Positions 30,535 to 34,301 of a DNA stretch of 34,301 nucleotides are shown here, piece by piece. The stretch comes from Oscillospiraceae bacterium. GTDB lineage: Bacteria; Bacillota; Clostridia; Oscillospirales; Ruminococcaceae. Location: the NCBI GenBank assembly GCA_020024475.1, contig JAHHTS010000023.1, forward strand, positions 1 to 34,301. The letters are read 5' to 3'. The translations under genes were made by a program, and so were the position numbers. Each line of letters begins with the position of its first letter. The first letter of the stretch is position 1. The notes under the pieces were generated by a model. The model made no database searches. It was not told where the DNA came from and saw nothing but the letters and a program-made list of their open reading frames with translations.

Positions 30535-31932
30535 ATGGAAAAGAAAAATGGAAAAGAATTAGAAAAACTTCTTACCTATTCGCTTGAACATATTGCTAAA
30601 AGAGATGGTTCAATAGTTTCAAAAAGTTATGATTTTTGTAAAGGCTATAAAGAATTCCTTACAGCAAGCAAAACTGAAAGACTTGCAGCAGAAAATATTT
30701 TGAGCATCGCAAAAGAATATGGTTATTCAGAATTTGATCCTGAAAAGACATACAAAGCAGGCGATAAAGTTTATGTTAATAATCGTGGCAGAGCTGTCAT
30801 TCTTTCTACAATAGGCAAGAAAACAGTTGACAATGGCGTAAATATAGTAGCTAGCCACATTGATTGCCCTCGTCTTGACCTCAAGCCAAACCCAGTTTTT
30901 GAAAATACAGATATTGCTTATTTTAAAACACATTATTATGGTGGCATTAAGCGCTATCAGTGGGCAGCAACACCGCTTGCAATTCATGGTGTTGTAATAA
31001 AAACTAATGGGGAAAAAGTTGAAATTCATATTGGCGAAGACCCAGAAGATCCTATTTTCTGCTTAACAGACCTTTTGCCACATTTATCAAAAGATCAGGG
31101 CGAAAGAAAAATGCGAGATGTAATTAAAGGCGAAGAAATGAATATTCTTATTGCAAGTATTCCTTTTGCTGACGATAATGATGTTAAAGAAGCAGTAAAA
31201 CTTTCAGCTCTTGCTCTTCTCAATGAAAAATATGGAATTACCGAAAGAGAATTTATTAACGCAGAATTATCAATAGTTCCTGCTGGTCCAGCAAGAGATT
31301 TAGGACTTGATCGTTCAATGATCGGTTCTTATGGTCATGATGACAGAGTATGCGCATACACATCACTCATGGCTGAAGTTGCTACTACAGATCCTGAATT
31401 CACATCAGTAAGTGTTTATGCTGATAAAGAAGAAGTTGGATCAGCTGGTGTAGCTGGTCTTTCATCAGACTTTATGGAACATTTTATTATTTATCTTTCA
31501 CAAATGCAGGGTGTTAACTATCTTACAACGTTGAAAAATTCAAAATGTCTATCGGCTGATGTTAACGCTGCATACGATCCAACATTCCCAGATGTTATGG
31601 AAGCTAGAAACTCTTGCTACCTTAACAAAGGAGTAGTAATTACAAAATATACAGGCTCAGCAGGCAAATCAGGTACCAATGATTCAACTGCAGAATTTAT
31701 GGCAGAAATAACAAATATGCTTGATTCAAAAGGTTGTTTTTGGCAGACTGGTGAGCTTGGCAAAATTGATCAGGGTGGCGGCGGAACAGTTGCTAAATTT
31801 ATTTCCGCTAAAAACATTGATACAGTTGATATCGGTGTGCCGGTTCTTTCCATGCATGCGCCTTTAGAAGTAGTCGCAAAAATTGATGTTTATACTGCTT
31901 ACGAAGCATTCGTAGCTTTCCTCAATAGATAA
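30535..31932 (+). CDS. M18-family aminopeptidase
   Basis: A 465-aa cocatalytic zinc aminopeptidase of family M18. Metal ligands sit in ASHIDCPRLDLKP (H108; D110 near the first zinc), DDRVCAYTSL (about 265-274) and DKEEVGSAG (about 299-307, with the catalytic glutamate pair); SMHAPLEVV near the C-terminus gives the last histidine. It removes N-terminal, often acidic or aliphatic, residues from peptides in the cytosol. It starts 2 bases after the transglycosylase stop behind AAGGAG and closes the operon. No strong terminator follows; only an AT-only hairpin is visible (see rejected items). Confidence 0.93.
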   Translation: MEKKNGKELEKLLTYSLEHIAKRDGSIVSKSYDFCKGYKEFLTASKTERLAAENILSIAKEYGYSEFDPEKTYKAGDKVYVNNRGRAVILSTIGKKTVDNGVNIVASHIDCPRLDLKPNPVFENTDIAYFKTHYYGGIKRYQWAATPLAIHGVVIKTNGEKVEIHIGEDPEDPIFCLTDLLPHLSKDQGERKMRDVIKGEEMNILIASIPFADDNDVKEAVKLSALALLNEKYGITEREFINAELSIVPAGPARDLGLDRSMIGSYGHDDRVCAYTSLMAEVATTDPEFTSVSVYADKEEVGSAGVAGLSSDFMEHFIIYLSQMQGVNYLTTLKNSKCLSADVNAAYDPTFPDVMEARNSCYLNKGVVITKYTGSAGKSGTNDSTAEFMAEITNMLDSKGCFWQTGELGKIDQGGGGTVAKFISAKNIDTVDIGVPVLSMHAPLEVVAKIDVYTAYEAFVAFLNR

Positions 31933-32028
31933 TTATATTAAATTATACATATTATTATAAATTTGTTTCAAATACACAATATATTTATATAAAAAAACAA
32001 ATTTTTTGAATAAAATTTGTAAAATCTA

Positions 32029-32057
32029 TTGATAAATTTTGAATTATTATATATAAT
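32029..32057 (+). promoter_or_regulatory. Promoter of hppA
   Basis: TTGATA (32029-32034), an exact 17-base spacer and consensus TATAAT (32052-32057), about 48 bases before the start codon. Confidence 0.8.
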
Positions 32058-32104
32058 TTATAAGAATTTAAATAATATATGAAAAATTCAAGGAGGAAAT
32101 AACA

Positions 32105-34096
32105 GTGAATTTAATGTATGTAGCCGTTGGCGCTGGTATTCTCGCTCTGCTTTTTGCTTTCGTGTTGACTGCTAGAGTTAACAAAGTTAGCGAAGGTACA
32201 GACAGAATGAAAGAAATTGCAGGCGCTATCGCTGAAGGTGCAAGAGCATTCTTGTTCGCAGAATACAAAATTTTAGTAATTTTCGCAGTAGTACTTTTTG
32301 TACTTCTTTTCGTTTCGAGCGGTATTCAAACAGCAGTTTGCTTCCTTTTCGGTGCAGCTCTCTCAACAATTGCCGGTTACTGTGGTATGACAGTAGCTAC
32401 AAAAGCTAATGTAAGAACAGCTAACGCAGCTAAAGAATCTGGCTTAGCATCAGCTTTGTCGGTTGCTTTCTCTGGTGGTGCAGTTATGGGCATGTGTGTA
32501 GCAGGTCTCGGTTTGCTTGGTGTTAGCGCAATTTACGCAGCAACAGGTAATGCAGATATCCTATTTGGATTTAGCCTTGGTGCTTCTTCCATTGCTTTGT
32601 TTGCTCGTGTTGGTGGTGGTATTTATACTAAAGCTGCTGACGTTGGTGCTGACCTTGTTGGTAAAGTTGAAGCAGGTATTCCTGAAGATGACCCTCGTAA
32701 CCCAGCAGTTATTGCTGATAATGTAGGTGATAATGTAGGTGACGTTGCAGGTATGGGCGCTGACTTATTCGAATCATATGCAGGCTCTCTCATCTCTGCT
32801 ATGACACTTGGACTTGTTTGGGCTAAATCAAACACAGTTGCTATAGAAAATGGTGCAGTTATCTTCCCAGCTATTCTAGCAGCTCTTGGTATAGTTGGTT
32901 CAATTATCGGTTCTATGTTTGTTAGAGGTAAGGAAGGCGGTAACCCACAGAAAGCGCTCAATATGGGTGAATATACTGCTGATGCAATAGTAGTTATCGG
33001 TTCATTTGTCCTTTCAAATGTTTTCTTTGGTTCTTTCAAACCAGCTTTGGCTATTATTGCAGGCCTTATTGTTGGTCTTCTCATCGGGACAGTTACAGAA
33101 ATGTACACATCTGCAGATTACAAATCAGTTAAGAAAATTGCTGATCAGTCAGAAACAGGCGCAGCCACAACAATTATTTCTGGCCTTGCAGTTGGTATGA
33201 ACTCAACAGCAATCCCAGTAATTCTTATCTGTGTAGGTATTTATATTGCTTATCTAGTATGTGGACTTTATGGTATCGCTCTTGCAGCGGTTGGTATGCT
33301 TTCAACAACTGGTATTACTGTTGCTGTTGATGCTTATGGCCCAATTGCCGATAATGCTGGTGGTATTGCAGAAATGTCTGGTCTTGATGAATCAGTTCGT
33401 GAAATTACAGATTCACTTGATGCTGTTGGTAACACAACAGCAGCTATGGGTAAGGGCTTTGCTATAGGTTCAGCAGCCTTGACATCACTTGCTCTTTTCG
33501 TTTCATATGCTGAAGCAGTTGGACTTTCATCAATCAATATTCTTTCACACACAACAATCATTGGCCTTCTTATTGGTGGTATGCTTCCATTCTTCTTCTC
33601 TGCATTTACAATGGAATCTGTTTCTAAAGCAGCTTACCAGATGATTGAAGAAGTTCGTCGTCAGTTCCATACAATTCCAGGTATTTTGGAAGGCACAGCT
33701 AAACCTGACTATTCATCATGTGTTGCTATTTCTACAACAGCTTCTCTTAAAGAAATGCTTATTCCAGGTATTATGGCAGTTGTAGCTCCAATTATTGTTG
33801 GTGTATTGCTCGGTACAGAAGCAGTTGGTGGTATGCTTGCTGGTTCATTAGTAACGGGTGTTCTTATGGCTATCTTTATGTCAAATGCAGGTGGTGCATG
33901 GGATAATGCTAAGAAATATATAGAAAATGGTAACCACGGAGGCAAAGGCAGCGAAGCTCACAAAGCAGCAGTTGTTGGTGACACAGTTGGTGACCCATTT
34001 AAAGATACATCAGGTCCAGCCATCAATATTCTTATTAAATTGATGACAATAGTTGCATTAGTATTCTGCAATTTATTTATCGGTATTTTGCTGTAA
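32105..34096 (+). CDS. hppA: K+-dependent membrane-bound pyrophosphatase (ion pump)
   Basis: A 663-aa pump with about 16 helices. The pyrophosphate/Mg site is in EDDPRNPAVIADNVGDNVGD (194-213), followed by GMGADLFESYAGS. The K+-dependence signature GNTTAAMGKG (442-451) has Ala446 and Gly449, where K+-independent enzymes have Lys and Thr. It uses pyrophosphate hydrolysis to move H+ or Na+ out of the cell; many K+-dependent bacterial members move Na+, but the ion is not decided by what I can see. The start is GTG, about eight bases after AAGGAGG. Codon use is strongly biased, implying high expression. Single-gene unit. Confidence 0.97.
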   Translation: MNLMYVAVGAGILALLFAFVLTARVNKVSEGTDRMKEIAGAIAEGARAFLFAEYKILVIFAVVLFVLLFVSSGIQTAVCFLFGAALSTIAGYCGMTVATKANVRTANAAKESGLASALSVAFSGGAVMGMCVAGLGLLGVSAIYAATGNADILFGFSLGASSIALFARVGGGIYTKAADVGADLVGKVEAGIPEDDPRNPAVIADNVGDNVGDVAGMGADLFESYAGSLISAMTLGLVWAKSNTVAIENGAVIFPAILAALGIVGSIIGSMFVRGKEGGNPQKALNMGEYTADAIVVIGSFVLSNVFFGSFKPALAIIAGLIVGLLIGTVTEMYTSADYKSVKKIADQSETGAATTIISGLAVGMNSTAIPVILICVGIYIAYLVCGLYGIALAAVGMLSTTGITVAVDAYGPIADNAGGIAEMSGLDESVREITDSLDAVGNTTAAMGKGFAIGSAALTSLALFVSYAEAVGLSSINILSHTTIIGLLIGGMLPFFFSAFTMESVSKAAYQMIEEVRRQFHTIPGILEGTAKPDYSSCVAISTTASLKEMLIPGIMAVVAPIIVGVLLGTEAVGGMLAGSLVTGVLMAIFMSNAGGAWDNAKKYIENGNHGGKGSEAHKAAVVGDTVGDPFKDTSGPAINILIKLMTIVALVFCNLFIGILL

Positions 34097-34114
34097 CATT
34101 TAATTACAATAATT

Positions 34115-34143
34115 AAGGCTGTCCAGTTGGACAGCCTTTTTAT
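34115..34143 (+). terminator. Intrinsic terminator after hppA
   Basis: A 10-bp perfect stem (34115-34124 with 34129-34138, loop of 4) followed by T residues. Confidence 0.92.
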
Positions 34144-34254
34144 TTTAAATTGAATATAATTTTATATTATATACACAAATATTCGTTTAATTGTAATCAA
34201 TAATTCTAAAATTAAAATATGATTTTTATCAAAATATATTGTATATAAATTGTA

Positions 34255-34283
34255 TTGATTAAGGGATAAATACTATTTATAAA
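34255..34283 (+). promoter_or_regulatory. Possible promoter reading out of the window
   Basis: TTGATT (34255-34260), a 17-base spacer and TATAAA (34278-34283) at the right edge. No gene follows within the window. The rest of 34144-34301 is AT-rich without other visible features. Confidence 0.35.
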
Positions 34284-34301
34284 CCTTGATATCATATATG
34301 G

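Noticed and set aside
31959..32007. Hairpin of AAATTTGTTT with AAACAAATTT after the M18 aminopeptidase as a terminator
   Set aside because: The stem is almost purely A-T with a loop of 26 bases and a short T run; too weak to call.

Overview
The window is AT-rich chromosomal DNA from a low-GC Firmicute, most likely a class Clostridia anaerobe (possibly Oscillospirales-like; this placement is inference). Evidence includes strong AGGAGG-type ribosome binding sites, TTGACA/TATAAT promoters, the SRP RNA-dnaX-yaaK-recR order, PduL used as a phosphotransacetylase, DUF951 and DUF4364 proteins, a multisubunit Mrp-type antiporter and a K+-dependent membrane pyrophosphatase. There are no insertion sequences, phage genes, CRISPR arrays, tRNAs or rRNAs. 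Most genes lie on the + strand in compact operons separated by clear intrinsic terminators.

Layout. 1-2.8 kb (minus strand): an APC amino-acid permease, an EFR1-type flavodoxin/ferredoxin protein and an unrecognised 151-aa protein. 3.0-3.6 kb: PduL. 3.7-6.5 kb: SRP RNA, dnaX, yaaK, recR (protein targeting and DNA replication/repair). 6.6-8.1 kb: a PheB-type ACT protein coupled to a shortened, apparently non-catalytic aspartokinase homologue. 8.1-12.4 kb: the M16 pair YmfF/YmfH, lgt and folD. 12.4-13.1 kb: rplU and rpmA behind a candidate L21 leader. 13.4-15.1 kb: obgE and mini-RNase III. 15.1-16.5 kb: a DUF4364 protein (minus) and a transaldolase-like fructose-6-phosphate aldolase. 16.6-25.9 kb: a ten-gene Mrp/Mbh-like cation antiporter operon with a structured leader. 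25.9-26.9 kb: a three-S1-domain RNA-binding protein (minus). 27.0-31.9 kb: DUF951 protein, prfA, ywlC/sua5, coaE, a lytic transglycosylase and an M18 aminopeptidase. 32.0-34.1 kb: hppA.

The least ordinary parts are: (i) the antiporter operon, which carries four NuoL/M/N-like subunits, each keeping its key Glu and Lys, but no redox module; (ii) its leader, with a terminator hairpin about 140 bases before the first gene; (iii) the ACT protein/pseudo-aspartokinase pair; (iv) an SRP RNA of intermediate length with a reduced Alu end; and (v) L27 without the N-terminal extension common in Firmicutes, together with absence of the Prp gene from its usual place. The antiporter and the K+-dependent pyrophosphatase together suggest membrane energetics that use Na+ as well as H+ (inference).
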